Counted from the first letter of the stretch, positions 16,467 through 29,046 are shown. The stretch: DNA of 64,000 nucleotides from Ralstonia thomasii (GCF_958405895.1 NZ_CATZAR010000001.1); one strand, 5' to 3'. Notes: generated from the letters alone by a model not told the origin. Numbers and translations are program-made.

Positions 16467-18379
16467 ATGTCGCCAACAGACGGCCACCCCGACCTTGCCC
16501 CACCCGCACGCGGGCGCGGCTGGCGCGTGGCTGTCGCGCTGGCCATGGCGGCATGCTGCGCAGCAGCGGGATGGGGCGCTTACGCCGTCGCCCTGCAGCG
16601 CTACGTTGCCACGCGGGCCGAAGAGGCCGGCCAGCGCACCACCTTCTACGCGCAGAACCTGCGCAGCACACTGGCGCGCTATGAATCATTGCCGAGACTG
16701 GCGGCGTTGGAACACGTGCTGCACGTCGCGCTTCTAGAGAACCCCGAGGCCGGCGACGCCGTTCCGCGCCGTGCAGCCAACGCCTATCTGAAAGAAGTCC
16801 AGGCGGCCACCGACTTGGCCGCCGCTCACCTGATCAATACGACCGGTCTCACGATTGCGGCCAGCAACTGGGATCTGCCGACCTCGTTCGTCGGCCAGAA
16901 CTACGCGTTCCGCCCGTACTTTGTCGAAGCCATGCGCGAAGGGCTCGGCCGCTTCTACGGCGTCGGCAACACCACCGGCGAGAACGGCTATTTCGTCGCC
17001 GCCCCCGTGCGCGAAGACAACAAGCCGATCGGCGTGGTGGTCGTGAAGGTCAACCTCGACGCGTTCGAGGCCACCTTGTCGCGCAGCGGCGATACGGTGC
17101 TGCTGGTGGATCGGCACGGCGTGATCTTCCTGTCGTCCGTACCCGAATGGAAATACCGCACGCTCGGCACCTTGAGCGCGAACCAGCGCGCCGCACTCGA
17201 CGCGACGCGCCAGTACGCGCCGCACATCCTCACCCCGCTCGGCATGAACGATGGGCGAGCCGCGAGCGTACCCTTTTCTGCGGACCATCCCCCGCAGACC
17301 GTGCGCGTGGCATTGCCCGGAAAATCGGTATCGACGCTGCGTGTGCAGTACCGCCCGGTGGGGCTGCTCGGCTGGCAAGTCGCCGTGTTGATCGATCCGC
17401 GCGATGAGCAGCGCACCGCGCTGGTGGCCGGTGCGAGCGCCGCGTTTGCGATGGCGCTGATCTTTGCCGTGCTCGTCGCTTTGCGTTTGCGTCAGCGCCG
17501 GCGCGAAGAGCAGCACCGCGCGCGCGCCGCGCTGCGCGAAGTCCAGCGCGATCTGGAAGCGCGCATCGCCCAGCGCACTGCCGAGTTGACGTCCGCCAAC
17601 ACCGCACTCGCCGGCAAGGTCGAGGCGCTTGACGCCGCGCAACGCATCCTGCGCGAAACGCGCGATGCCGCCGTGCAGGCCGGCAAGCTCGCCGTACTCG
17701 GCCAGATGGCCGCCGGCATCACGCACGAACTCAACCAGCCGCTCACCGCGCTCACCACGCTGTCCGACAACGCCAACCAGCTTGCCGAGCGCGGCCGCAT
17801 CGACGAAGTGCGCGGCAATCTCACGCACATCAGCCAGCTTGCCGAACGCATGGGGCGCATCGTTTCACACATCAAGGCGTTCTCGCGCAAGGGCGATGGG
17901 GCACGCGCTGCCGTGTCGGTAGACGAAGCCATCCGCCAGGCGCTGATGCTGGTTGAGACGCGTCGCCGGCAGGCCGGCGTGACCGTGGTGACCGAGCCGG
18001 TGCCGACCGATCTTGCGGTCTGGGCCAATGCCGTGCGGCTTGAGCAGGTGCTCGTCAACCTCATCCGCAACGCCATCGATGCCACCGCCGAGGCGCCCGC
18101 AGCCGAATCGGCGATCGTGCGTGTGAGCGTCCAGCCCATCGAGAAATGGGTACGCATCACCGTGCGCGACTTCGGCCTGGGCATTCCCGCCGACGTGCTG
18201 CCGCGCCTGTTTGAGCCGTTCTTCACCACCAAGGACGATGGTCAGGGCCTGGGGTTGGGGCTGGCGATTTCGCTGGCGATTATCGAAGATTTTGGCGGCC
18301 GGCTAGAAGGTCGCAATGCCGGTGACGGCACGCCGGGCGCAGAATTCATCATCGAGCTTGAACGCGTTGTGAAACCCAC

Positions 18380-18383
<4 letters not shown>
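16467..18383 (+). CDS. dctB: C4-dicarboxylate/2-oxoglutarate sensor histidine kinase, DctB type
   Basis: The 638-residue inner-membrane kinase has an N-terminal helix (about 15-35), a large periplasmic sensor region (about 40-315) with the NYAFRPYF motif found in dicarboxylate-type PDC sensors, a second helix (about 320-342), a coiled-coil linker, HisKA with GQMAAGITHELNQPLTAL and His420, and an ATPase domain with NLIRNAIDA, DFGLGIP and GLGLGLAISLAI. It overlaps dctD by 4 bases. In Pseudomonas the MifS/MifR pair of the same families controls 2-oxoglutarate uptake; the kgtP neighbour here suggests the same role. A weak iteron-like sequence lies within the sensor region. Confidence 0.9.
17267..17282 (-). 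repeat. Possible weak iteron copy in dctB
   Basis: CGTACCCTTTTCTGCG differs from the reverse consensus at one central base. It encodes part of SVPFSADH in the periplasmic sensor. This is better than chance, but it is the only such site in the conserved part of a gene, apart from the galU match. Confidence 0.4.
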
Positions 18384-19734
<1,351 letters not shown>

Positions 19735-19738
<4 letters not shown>

Positions 19739-20535
19739 CGCAGCGAGGATTCGCCGATCCTGCGGCCACCCTGCGGCGGCCAGCACGTTGCTGCCAGCAG
19801 CACGGCCGCCACGGCGTAGATCGCTTCAGTCACGGCCAGCGGCAGCACATGCACCTGGTACAGCGCAGCGGGCAAGTCCGCCAGCGCATGCAGCACCACC
19901 GCCAGCACGACGATCACAAAACGCCGCTGGCGCACCGCGTGCCACACCACCAGCGTGAGCGTGAACTGGATCAACATCGCCGCAACACGCTCGCTCACCG
20001 CACCGAGGGCCAGCCACGGCGAGAGCTGCGCGAGCATGGCGTGAATCGTCCCCACCATGGCCGCGGCGCCGCTGGCCGCGAGACGCGATTCCAGCTCGCC
20101 GCGGTTGGCGGCAATGCCGAACATCACCATCTGCGCCTGCGATGCCGCACCGACCAGCCAGGCTTCGATGCCGGCGTGCCCGAGCGCGTACGCGACGGGT
20201 GTGGCGGCGTCTGCAGGCTTGCGCACGAGAAAGCGCAGGCCGATCCAGCGCCCGCTTTCCTCGAACAAACCGGCCATCAGCGCGCCGTAGATGACGAACA
20301 GCACGGGCATGCGCAGCCAATGCGCCGTGATCGGATTGAGCTGCAGCAGATACAGGTGCAGCGTGCGTTCCAGCACCAGCGCAAACACGACAAACACCGC
20401 CGCGCCCACGCCGATGTCGCGCCACGCCAGGCCAAAGCGCCGCCGTAGCCAGAACCACGCCGCGACGGGCACGCTTGCGATGAGCAAGGCCGCGACGGCG
20501 TGGGCAACGAGGGCAGGCAGGGCAACGGTGGGCAT
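19735..20535 (-). CDS. YhfC-type intramembrane metalloprotease-like protein
   Basis: The 266-residue protein has seven or eight hydrophobic segments. Conserved polar motifs inside them match the YhfC family (distant relatives of CAAX/Rce1-type membrane proteases): FEESGRW (about 91-97), GHAGIEA (about 118-124), a His in TIHAML (about 163), and VLHALADLPA near residue 219. The acidic pair and His residues are the expected active-site set. Substrate unknown. The stop codon overlaps the end of dctD on the other strand, so the two converge without a terminator between them. Confidence 0.75.
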
Positions 20536-20660
20536 GGCGGATGGGGTAGTCGGGGCGATTGGGTTGGCGGCATGCTACCTGAGGGCGCAGGCGCGAGTCT
20601 TGCGGGCCAATTGTTACAATAGGTGCCTGCGGCAGCAGTGCCGCTTCTTGGTTTCTTGAT

Positions 20661-21101
20661 ATGGCAGGACAGACGGTCGTGAAACGCATGATGTGGCGGT
20701 GGATCTGGATATGCAGTGTCGGCGTGGGCGCCCTCGGCCTGGCGGTGCCTGCCCAGGCTGCGCGCTGGCACCAATATCTGACGACGACGTCCGTCGTGGC
20801 TTCCATCGATCGCACGTCGCTGCGCTCGAACCGTACCGGTCACAAGACCTTTCTGGCCCGCACCGTGCTCAGGCGCAGCGAACGCCGCGCCCATGGGGCG
20901 CACTACCGGCCCGGCACGGTGATCCTCTCGCGCCAGGAGATCGACTGCCACCGCCAGCGCATTCGCCTGGTCGACTACGTGGTGCGCGGTCCCGACGGCG
21001 CCACGCTCGATACCGATACCGCAGCCGGCGCGCACTGGATGCGCATCCGCCCCGGTACGCTCGCTGCACGCTCCGCCGCCTACGTCTGCGGCCGTCGCTA
21101 G
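20661..21101 (+). CDS. Small secreted protein, surface-adhesin-E-like
   Basis: The 146-residue protein has an N-terminal signal sequence (basic KR, hydrophobic core WIWICSVGVGALGLAV, cleavage near AQAA at about 34). The mature part of about 110 residues has the pattern W-x-x-V...S-x-D..S and two Cys residues (in EIDCHRQR and YVCGRR), as in the small surface-adhesin-protein-E domain found in beta-proteobacteria. No strong ribosome-binding site is seen before ATG 20661; GTG at codon 7 or ATG at codon 10 are alternatives. Function unknown. The gap 20536-20660 between it and the divergent YhfC gene should hold both promoters. Confidence 0.6.
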   Translation: MAGQTVVKRMMWRWIWICSVGVGALGLAVPAQAARWHQYLTTTSVVASIDRTSLRSNRTGHKTFLARTVLRRSERRAHGAHYRPGTVILSRQEIDCHRQRIRLVDYVVRGPDGATLDTDTAAGAHWMRIRPGTLAARSAAYVCGRR

Positions 21102-21208
21102 ACGCCGCGGCGGCTCGACAATGCCGGGCGGGCATAGCACTATGGTGTCTGCCCTCCCACTAAACACGACACCGGACGCGAGGGGCGCCGGTGTCAGCCG
21201 ACGGTCCG

Positions 21209-23890
21209 ATGAAACTGACCCTGAAGTCGCAGGCGGCCATCATGGCGACCGTCATCAGCGTGACGGTGGTGAGCCTGTTCGGCTGGTCGCAACGCGAGCC
21301 GATCCGCCGCGAAGTGATGGCGCAGATCAAGGTGCAGCAGACAGCCTTGGTCAAGGAGTCGGCGGAAGACCTCCAGAAGCGCCTGGACACGTACCTGGGC
21401 GTGCTCGAACGCACCGCCCAGCAGATGCGCTCCGTGCGGTTCGACACGCCCGCGCAGGAAGCGGCGTTCTACCAATCCATCCAGCCGGCCAGCGGCCTGT
21501 TCGACGGCGTGTTCCTGGCCTCGGCTGAGGGCAAGGTGACAGCCGCGACGGTGCGCCGCGAAGGCGTGGTCGGCATCGACATTTCCGATCGGGATTATTT
21601 CAGGCAGGTCATGGTGGTTGACCAGCCGACAATCTCCGCGCCGCTGCGCAACCGCGTGGGCAGCGAGCCCATCGTCATCCTGGCCGCGCCCGTGCATGAT
21701 CAGGACGGCAATCTCGTCGGGCTGATCGGCGCGTCGCTGTACCTGCTCAAGCCGAACTTTCTTGGCGACCTGCGCGACATGCGCGTGGGGCAGACCGGCC
21801 ACGTCTACCTGGCGACGCGAGGTGACAACGCCGTCTATATCGTGCACCCCGAGGCCGACAAGACGCTCGCGCCGCTCGATGCCGATCCGACGGCGGCCGC
21901 GGCCTTCCGCGCAGACCCGGATGCGCTGCCTGAGCGTGGCGGCGACGTGGCCACCAGGCAAGACATCATCGCGGCCGGCTGGACCCTCGCTGCCGTGTTG
22001 CCCGGCGCCGAAGCCAACCGGCAGCTCTTCCTCATGCGGCAGCGTTTTCGCTGGTCGCTGCTGGTGCTGGCGGCGCTGATCGGCGTGTCGGTGTGGGCGG
22101 CGATGCTGTGGCTGCTGCGCCCGCTTGGCCGGCTGCATGCCGCCATGACGCAGCTCTCTGCCACGGACTTGCGCAATGCGCCGCCGCTTGAGCGGCTCGG
22201 TGCTTCAGCGGAAATCGACGCGGTGTCGACGGCGTTTCACAAGCTGATGGGCGAGGTCGTTCGCCAGCGCGCCGAACTGGAAGCCGTGAACGATGCCTCG
22301 CCACTCGGGTTGTTTCGCTCGGATGTGGACGGCCGGACTGTCTATACCAACGAGGCGTATCGCCGCCTGCTCGGTGCCACGCACGAAGAGGCACTGGCCG
22401 ACGTGTGGCTTGCGCGCCTGCATCCGGACGACCGCGATGCCATCATGGCCGGCTGGCGCGATGCGCTCGCGCGGGGGGCCGGCTACCACGCCGAGCAGCG
22501 CGTGATCGTGCCGGGCCTTGGCGAGCGGTTGCTCGTCGTTACGACCGCGCCGGTGCGAGTGGACGGCGAGGCCGTGGGCCACGTTGGGGCCATGGAAGAC
22601 ATCACCGTGCGGGCACGGGCGGAACAGGCGTCGCGCGTGTTGACCAAGATCCTCGACTCCACCACCGACTTTGTTGCGCAGAGCGACATACAGGGCAACG
22701 TCACCTATATGAATCCGGCCGGCCGCCGCTTTGCCGGCATTGCGCTGGATGCCAATCTCCAAGGCCTGACCGTTGCGGATTTCTACCCACCCGAGACGAT
22801 GGGCTGGCTGCGCGAGGTGGCCGTGCCTGCGGCGGCGCGCGATGGCGTCTGGATTGGCGAAACGACCGCGCGAGGTGCCGAGGACCAGGTCGTACCGATC
22901 AACCACATGATCATTGCGCACCGCGATCCCGCTGGGCGTATGGAGTACTTCTCATCGGTCATGCGCGACGTCACGCAGGACAGGGCTGCCAAGGAGGCGC
23001 TGCAGCGCAGCCGCGAAACGCTCCAAACCGTGACCGACGCACTGCCCGCGCTGGTGGCCTTCATCGACACCGACGAGCGCTTCCGCTTCCTGAATGCCGC
23101 CTACGAGAAGGCGTATGGACGAGCGGCCGCGAGCATGCTCGGACAGACGGTGCGTGAAGTCGTGGGTGACGATGCTTACAGCATCCTTCGCGATGCGCTG
23201 CGGCGCGCGCTGGGCGGCGAGACGATGGTCTTCGAGCGCGAACTCCGCGGCCGCGATCCGTACCGCTGCGAAGAGGTCAGCTACCTTCCGCAGTTCGACG
23301 CGCAAGGCCGCGTGGCGGGTGTGCATTCTGTCACCCTTGATATCACGGAGCGCAAGAAACAGGAGCTGCGCCTGCGCGCGCTCACCACTACCGACCACCT
23401 CACGGGCCTGGCCAACCGCGCCGGCTTTGAAGAGCGCTTGCTGGCGGCGCTCGACCAGGCGCGTGTGAATGGTTCCACCGGCGCACTGCTGCTGGTTGAC
23501 CTTGACGGCTTCAAGGTCGTCAACGACACGTACGGGCACGCTCTGGGCGATGCCCTGCTGCGTACCTTCGCGCAGCGTCTGGCGCGGGCCGTGCGCCCGT
23601 ACGACGGCGTGGCGCGGTTTGGCGGTGACGAGTTTGCCGTCATCCTGGAGCACCTGTCGCACCCGGACGACGCGAAGACGGTTGCCGCTAATATCCTGGC
23701 CGCATGCAACAAGCCGTTTCGCCTGCGCGAAGCGATGGTGCAGGTGGGCGCGAGCATCGGTATCGCGACCTTTGACGCGCGCACATTGGCGCAGAGCGTC
23801 GTCTTCGAAGCTGCCGACGAAGCGTTGTACGAAGCGAAATCGCGCGGCAAGGGCCTGTTTGTCAGCGCCGACGAGCTATCGGCGGGCTGA
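21209..23890 (+). CDS. Membrane diguanylate cyclase with periplasmic sensor and PAS domains
   Basis: With the ATG at 21209 the protein has 893 residues (GTG at 21191 is an alternative). Order: membrane helix (about 8-27), periplasmic dCache-type sensor (about 35-270) with IDISDRDYF and VGQTGHVYL motifs, second helix (about 278-300), HAMP-like linker, three PAS domains (about 360-475, 485-600, 610-725), and a GGDEF domain (about 730-890) with intact GGDEF catalytic motif at about residue 805. No EAL domain follows, so it should make cyclic di-GMP. The sensor suggests control by a small extracellular ligand. Confidence 0.9.
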   Translation: MKLTLKSQAAIMATVISVTVVSLFGWSQREPIRREVMAQIKVQQTALVKESAEDLQKRLDTYLGVLERTAQQMRSVRFDTPAQEAAFYQSIQPASGLFDGVFLASAEGKVTAATVRREGVVGIDISDRDYFRQVMVVDQPTISAPLRNRVGSEPIVILAAPVHDQDGNLVGLIGASLYLLKPNFLGDLRDMRVGQTGHVYLATRGDNAVYIVHPEADKTLAPLDADPTAAAAFRADPDALPERGGDVATRQDIIAAGWTLAAVLPGAEANRQLFLMRQRFRWSLLVLAALIGVSVWAAMLWLLRPLGRLHAAMTQLSATDLRNAPPLERLGASAEIDAVSTAFHKLMGEVVRQRAELEAVNDASPLGLFRSDVDGRTVYTNEAYRRLLGATHEEALADVWLARLHPDDRDAIMAGWRDALARGAGYHAEQRVIVPGLGERLLVVTTAPVRVDGEAVGHVGAMEDITVRARAEQASRVLTKILDSTTDFVAQSDIQGNVTYMNPAGRRFAGIALDANLQGLTVADFYPPETMGWLREVAVPAAARDGVWIGETTARGAEDQVVPINHMIIAHRDPAGRMEYFSSVMRDVTQDRAAKEALQRSRETLQTVTDALPALVAFIDTDERFRFLNAAYEKAYGRAAASMLGQTVREVVGDDAYSILRDALRRALGGETMVFERELRGRDPYRCEEVSYLPQFDAQGRVAGVHSVTLDITERKKQELRLRALTTTDHLTGLANRAGFEERLLAALDQARVNGSTGALLLVDLDGFKVVNDTYGHALGDALLRTFAQRLARAVRPYDGVARFGGDEFAVILEHLSHPDDAKTVAANILAACNKPFRLREAMVQVGASIGIATFDARTLAQSVVFEAADEALYEAKSRGKGLFVSADELSAG

Positions 23891-24340
23891 TTTTCGCAGT
23901 GCCGCAAGGCACGCAGAAACGGGTACGCTCCACGTCGATTTGACGGTATTGCGCAGGCAATATTGCGGCGCAACATCGGCCCTCCAGGCCGGGCGGCGGA
24001 CAATCCCCTATCGCACGGTCGTGCGCTTTCCGGTAAAGTCCCGCGACTGACTGCACGCGCCGGCGACCCTGGCGCGGCGCACAAGAGCGCTGTACCCATG
24101 GCGCCTTCGCTTCACACTCCGACGCACTCCCGGTGCACGCATGCCCGATCCGGCATCGCTCGCCCGGCAGGTCTTCCGCTGTTTCGCCAACGTCGTTTGT
24201 CTTCGTGGCGCGAACGCCGGCAGGCGAGCGTCCGGACGCGATGCAGGGCGCATGCGGGGGAGCGACGGTGTTGGGCCAGCGCATCTTCGAGACGCATCGC
24301 ATTCAAGCAATCGCGACGGACAAACAAGGAGCAGGTTCGC
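23891..24340. other. Gene-free leader of the liv operon with one iteron
   Basis: This is 450 bp with no supportable gene; open frames crossing it are extensions of livK with no coding character. It carries a perfect iteron at 23912-23927 near the left end and the livK ribosome-binding site AAGGAG at the right end. The liv promoter presumably lies here. Confidence 0.5.
23912..23927 (+). repeat. Perfect iteron copy upstream of the liv operon
   Basis: CGCAGAAACGGGTACG lies 22 bp after the diguanylate cyclase stop codon, about 15 kb from the core array. Confidence 0.85.
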
Positions 24341-25501
24341 ATGAAAAAAATGATCAAACGGCTGCTGTTGACGGCAGTGGCTGCGGGGGCGGCAATCGCA
24401 ACGGGCACGACTTTCGCGGCCCAGGACATCAAGATCGGTGTGGCCGAAGCGCTGTCGGGCGGCGCAGCCCAATACGGTGTGGCCATCCGCAACGGCTTCC
24501 AGCTGGCTGCTGATGAGATCAACGCCGCAGGCGGCATCAACGGCAGCAAGATCGCGCTGGTGATCGAAGACGAGCAGGGCAAGAAGGAAGAAGCCATCAA
24601 CGTCTTCAAGAAGCTGATCTTCCAGGACAAGGTGGCGATGGTGTTCGGCCCCACGCTGTCCAACTCGGCACAGGCGGCGGACCCGATTGCGCAGGGGTCC
24701 AAGACGGTTGCCTTTGGCACTTCCAACACCGCAGATGGCATCACCAGCATCGGCGACTACGTCTTCCGCAATTCCGTGACCGAAGCCGACGTGCTGCCGG
24801 CCACGATCCAGACCGTTGTGAAGAAGGCCGGCGTGAAGAAGGTGGCCGTGCTGTACGGCAACGACGACGTCTTCACCAAGAGCGGCTACGACAACTTCAA
24901 GAAGGCGCTTGAAGACCTGAAGATCCCGGTGACGACCACCGAAACGTTCGCCAAGGGCGACGTGGACTTCAAGGCGCAGCTCACCAAGATCAAGGCGACG
25001 AACCCGGACGCGATCGTACTGTCCGCGCTGATTGCGGAGGGTGGTCCGATCATGGTGCAGGCGCGCCAGCTTGGCCTGAACGTGCCGGTCATCGGCGGCA
25101 ATGGCATGAACTCGGTCAAGGTGTTCGACCTCGCCCGCGACAAGTCCGACAACCTGTGGGTGGGCAGCCCGTGGTCGATCGAGAACCACACGCCCGAGAA
25201 CAGCAAGTTCATCACCGCCTACACCACCAAGTACAAGGCAGCGCCGGATCAGTTTGCGGCGCAGGCGTATGACGCCATGTACATCGCGAGCAAGGCGCTG
25301 AAGACGGTCAAGTTCAGCGGCAACCTCGAAGCCGACCGCAAGGCGATCCGCGATGCACTGCCGGCAGTCAAGCACACCGGCGCGACCGGCGCGTTTGCGT
25401 TCCGCCAAGTCACCGCACGCGGCAAGCCGGCCGGCTACGACGCCGTGCAGACGCCGATCGTGAGCGTGACCAAGAACGGCAAGTACACGATCGAGAAGTA
25501 A
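24341..25501 (+). CDS. livK: Branched-chain amino-acid-type ABC transporter, periplasmic binding protein
   Basis: The 386-residue protein starts at ATG 24341 (AAGGAG 9 bases upstream) with a clear signal peptide (KKMIKR, hydrophobic core, cleavage near residue 26). The mature part begins DIKIGVAEALSGGAAQYG and has the two-lobed Leu/Ile/Val-binding fold signatures, such as NAAGGINGSKIALVIEDEQGKKEEAINVFKKLI. It captures a branched-chain amino acid or similar acid for the LivHMGF complex encoded downstream. A terminator-like hairpin follows, so it is probably made in excess of the membrane parts. Confidence 0.92.
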   Translation: MKKMIKRLLLTAVAAGAAIATGTTFAAQDIKIGVAEALSGGAAQYGVAIRNGFQLAADEINAAGGINGSKIALVIEDEQGKKEEAINVFKKLIFQDKVAMVFGPTLSNSAQAADPIAQGSKTVAFGTSNTADGITSIGDYVFRNSVTEADVLPATIQTVVKKAGVKKVAVLYGNDDVFTKSGYDNFKKALEDLKIPVTTTETFAKGDVDFKAQLTKIKATNPDAIVLSALIAEGGPIMVQARQLGLNVPVIGGNGMNSVKVFDLARDKSDNLWVGSPWSIENHTPENSKFITAYTTKYKAAPDQFAAQAYDAMYIASKALKTVKFSGNLEADRKAIRDALPAVKHTGATGAFAFRQVTARGKPAGYDAVQTPIVSVTKNGKYTIEK

Positions 25502-25539
25502 TCTTCGGTTCTCGTTGAAACCCTTTGAACGAGACAGGC

Positions 25540-25577
25540 GGGGCGTAGCTAAACCTACGCCCCATCGTTTTTTTTGT
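25540..25577 (+). terminator. Intra-operon terminator/attenuator between livK and livH
   Basis: GGGGCGTAG (25540-25548) pairs with CTACGCCCC (25555-25563), followed by a run of T's. Partial read-through would lower expression of livHMGF relative to the binding protein. There is no sign of a separate promoter before livH. Confidence 0.8.
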
Positions 25578-25631
25578 GGCTGCCTGGTGACTGCTTTGGT
25601 CTCGTCCGGCCGCACCTCACTCTGATTCATC

Positions 25632-26513
25632 ATGCTGGAACAGCAACTCGTCAATGCGCTGTCGCTCGGCTGCGTGTATGCGTTGTTCGCCCTGGGATTC
25701 ACGCTGGTTTTCGGCATCCTGGGCGTGATCAACCTGTCGCACGGCGCGGTCTTCATGCTCGGTGCCTATGCGGCGCTGCAGGTCGTTCTCCACTTCGAAC
25801 TGCCGCTGTGGGCGGCGCTGGCCGTCGGCTTTGTCGTGAGCGGTGTGGCCGGTCTCATCATCGACGTCCTGCTGCTGCGCCCGCTGCGCCGCCGCAACGC
25901 GCCGCACCTAATTCCGATGATCGCCACCATTGGCGCGGGCATCGCCATCAACAACGCCATGCAAGGTGTGTTCGGGGCGGAGAACCTGCGCTTCCCGGCC
26001 GGGCTCGTGTCGGATGCCTCGCTGGACCTGGGCGGCATCCACCTCACGCCGCTGGAGCTGGGCATCATCGTGCTGTCGTTCGCGCTGATGGCGGCGCTCA
26101 TGCTGCTGCTCAAGCGCACGCAACTCGGCCGCGCGCTGCGGGCGATTGCGGAGTCGCCCAAGGCCGCGGCGCTGCTCGGCATCAATGTCGAAGGGCTGTT
26201 CCTGCTGACCTCGTTTGCGGCCGCCGCGCTGGGCGGGTTGTCGGGCGTGCTGATCGGCCTGTACTCCAACGCCGTGTTCCCGCTGATGGGCCAGCCGATG
26301 CTGCACAAGGGCATCGCGGTCATCATCCTGGGCGGCCTGGGCGACATTCGCGGTGCGATGCTCGGCGGGCTGTTCCTCGGGTTTGCCGAGGTGCTGTCGG
26401 TGGCCTACATCGGCTCGACCATGCGCGACGCCGTGGCGTTCGGTCTGCTGTTCCTGATCCTGCTGGTGCGCCCGCAAGGGCTGTTCGGCAAGGTGCTGGA
26501 ACGCAAGGCATAA
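25632..26513 (+). CDS. livH: Branched-chain amino-acid-type ABC transporter permease LivH
   Basis: The 293-residue inner-membrane protein has about eight helices. It begins MLEQQLVNALSLGCVYALFALGFTLVFGILGVINLSHG, the typical LivH N-terminus, and has the coupling motif around RALRAIAESPKAAALLGINVE. It pairs with LivM to form the channel. The following livM starts after 10 bases with GGAGA in between. Confidence 0.92.
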   Translation: MLEQQLVNALSLGCVYALFALGFTLVFGILGVINLSHGAVFMLGAYAALQVVLHFELPLWAALAVGFVVSGVAGLIIDVLLLRPLRRRNAPHLIPMIATIGAGIAINNAMQGVFGAENLRFPAGLVSDASLDLGGIHLTPLELGIIVLSFALMAALMLLLKRTQLGRALRAIAESPKAAALLGINVEGLFLLTSFAAAALGGLSGVLIGLYSNAVFPLMGQPMLHKGIAVIILGGLGDIRGAMLGGLFLGFAEVLSVAYIGSTMRDAVAFGLLFLILLVRPQGLFGKVLERKA

Positions 26514-26523
26514 GGAGACCGAC

Positions 26524-27432
26524 ATGGAATGGTTCGACAACTTCTGGTCGGTCTACAGCAACCTGGTGCTCACGCTGGGCATCAATGCCTTGCTCGCGCT
26601 GTCCATTTACCTCACGTTGTCGTGCGGCCTGCTGGCGATGGCGAACGCGGCCTTCATGGGCATCGGCGCGTACACCTCCGCACTGCTGACGATGAATGCC
26701 GAGATGCCGTTCTCGGTCGCGCTGCTGGGCGGCATGGCGGCACCGGCCGTGGTGGCCGTCGTCATCGGCCGGCCGACGCTGCGTCTTTCGGGCGTCTATC
26801 TGGCCATGGCCACGCTTGGTTTCGGCGAAGTCGTGCGCGTGCTGATCCTGAATACCGAGAACTGGACCGGCGGCGCGCTGGGCCTGAACGGCATTCCTCA
26901 ATTGACCCAGTGGTGGCATGTGGCGGTGGCCGTGTTGGCCACGCTGTTCGTGCTGGCGCGCATGCGCCGCTCGAAGGTCGGCCGCGCATTCGAGGCCATC
27001 AAGGAAGACGAAACCGCTGCGGGCCTCATGGGCATCAACGTGTCGGGCGCCAAGCTGCTGGCGTTTACGCTGGGCGCGGCCATTGCCGGGCTGGCGGGCG
27101 CACTCAACGCGCACCTGACGTTCTTCATCGGCCCGAACGAATTCGGCTTCGACCGCGGCGTGGAAATTCTCACGATGACGATTTTGGGCGGCACCAACGG
27201 CCTGACGGGCCCGGTGCTCGGCAGCCTGATCCTGTCGCTGCTGCCGGAGTTGTTGCGTGCGTTCAAGGATTTCCGACTGGTCGTCAACGGCTTGATCCTG
27301 ATGGTGATCGTGCTGTTCCTGCCCAAGGGCATCTGGGACCCGGCGCGTTTCGCGCGCTGGTTTGGCGTGAAGCGCGGCGGCACGATGCCGGGCACGGGCA
27401 CCGCCCCGGCTGCTTCCAATGAATCGCACTGA
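26524..27432 (+). CDS. livM: Branched-chain amino-acid-type ABC transporter permease LivM
   Basis: The 302-residue inner-membrane permease carries LivM features: ALSIYLTLSCGLLAMANAAFMGIGAYTSAL near the start, RPTLRLSGVYLAMATLGFGEVVRVL, and GRAFEAIKEDETAAGLMGINV as the ATPase-coupling loop. It is the second half of the translocation channel. AAGGAGA precedes the start. Confidence 0.92.
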   Translation: MEWFDNFWSVYSNLVLTLGINALLALSIYLTLSCGLLAMANAAFMGIGAYTSALLTMNAEMPFSVALLGGMAAPAVVAVVIGRPTLRLSGVYLAMATLGFGEVVRVLILNTENWTGGALGLNGIPQLTQWWHVAVAVLATLFVLARMRRSKVGRAFEAIKEDETAAGLMGINVSGAKLLAFTLGAAIAGLAGALNAHLTFFIGPNEFGFDRGVEILTMTILGGTNGLTGPVLGSLILSLLPELLRAFKDFRLVVNGLILMVIVLFLPKGIWDPARFARWFGVKRGGTMPGTGTAPAASNESH

Positions 27433-27439
27433 GGCCGCC

Positions 27440-28233
27440 ATGCTCAAACTCACATCCATTTCCAAGCGCTTTGGCGGCCTGTCGGTCTTGCAGGACGTCA
27501 ACATTGACGTGCCGCAAGGCAGCATCTTCGGTTTGATCGGCCCGAACGGCGCCGGCAAGACGACGGTGTTCAATCTGATCACCGGCCTGCTCGCACCCAC
27601 GGGCGGGGCGCTCACGTTCAATGGCGAGAACCTGGTCGGCAGAAAGCCGCACCAGATCACGCAGATGGGCATCGCACGCACGTTCCAGAACATCCGCATC
27701 TTCAAGGAGATGACGTTGCTGGAAAACGTCGTGGTGGGCATGCACCGGCATCTCGACTACGGTGCGCCGGGCCTGCTGCTCTCGCTGCCAAAGTACCGCG
27801 CGGCCGAGCGGCGCGCGCGCGACCGTGCGCTCGAGCTGCTCTCGTGGGTCAAGCTCGACCACAAGGCGCATGACATTGCCGACAACCTCTCGTACGGCGA
27901 CCAGCGCAAGCTTGAACTCGCGCGGGCCTTGGCCACCGAGCCCAAGCTGCTGCTGCTCGACGAGCCCGTCGCCGGCATGAATACCGGCGAGAAGGTCGAC
28001 CTGATGGCCGAGATCGAAAACATCAAGGCGCGTGGCTACACGATCTTCATGATCGAGCACGACATGCGTTTCGTGATGGGCCTGTGCGAGCGCATTGCGG
28101 TGCTGAACTTCGGCCGCATCATCGCAGAGGGGCCGCCAGAGGCGATCCGCAACGACCCGCAAGTCATCGAAGCGTATCTGGGCCGGGATGATGACGATGA
28201 AGCGACCGGCGATGCCGCGCAGAAGGAGACGGC

Positions 28234-28237
<4 letters not shown>
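27440..28237 (+). CDS. livG: Branched-chain amino-acid-type ABC transporter ATPase LivG
   Basis: The 265-residue ATPase has Walker A GPNGAGKTT (about 36-44), a signature motif of the form LSYGDQRKLELARAL, Walker B LLLLDEPVAGMN and the switch His in IEHDM. I chose ATG 27440; an upstream in-frame ATG at 27419 overlaps the end of livM. It overlaps livF by 4 bases. Energises uptake with LivF. Confidence 0.92.
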
Positions 28238-28959
<722 letters not shown>

Positions 28960-28972
28960 GTGTTCCGAACGC

Positions 28973-29036
28973 GCCTCGGCATGCAATGTTGCCGAGGCGT
29001 AAGAACCGCATATCCATTGGGTTTGCGGTTCTTTTT
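28973..29036 (+). terminator. Tandem hairpins ending the liv operon
   Basis: First hairpin: GCCTCGGC (28973-28980) with GCCGAGGC (28991-28998). Second: AAGAACCGCA (29001-29010) with TGCGGTTCTT (29024-29033), running into T's to 29036. The second is a classic rho-independent terminator. Confidence 0.85.
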
Positions 29037-29046
29037 CACCCAAAAG

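Noticed and set aside
18130..18156. GAGAAATGGGTACG in dctB as an iteron
   Set aside because: Matches 12-13 of 16 positions and is explained by coding for EKWVR; a similar chance match occurs near 37190.
24326..24340. Sequence AGCAGGTTCG before livK as an iteron
   Set aside because: Only the right half matches and it is the ribosome-binding region.
24008..25756. 582-codon minus-strand frame over livK
   Set aside because: Shadow of livK on the other strand; low complexity and no domain.
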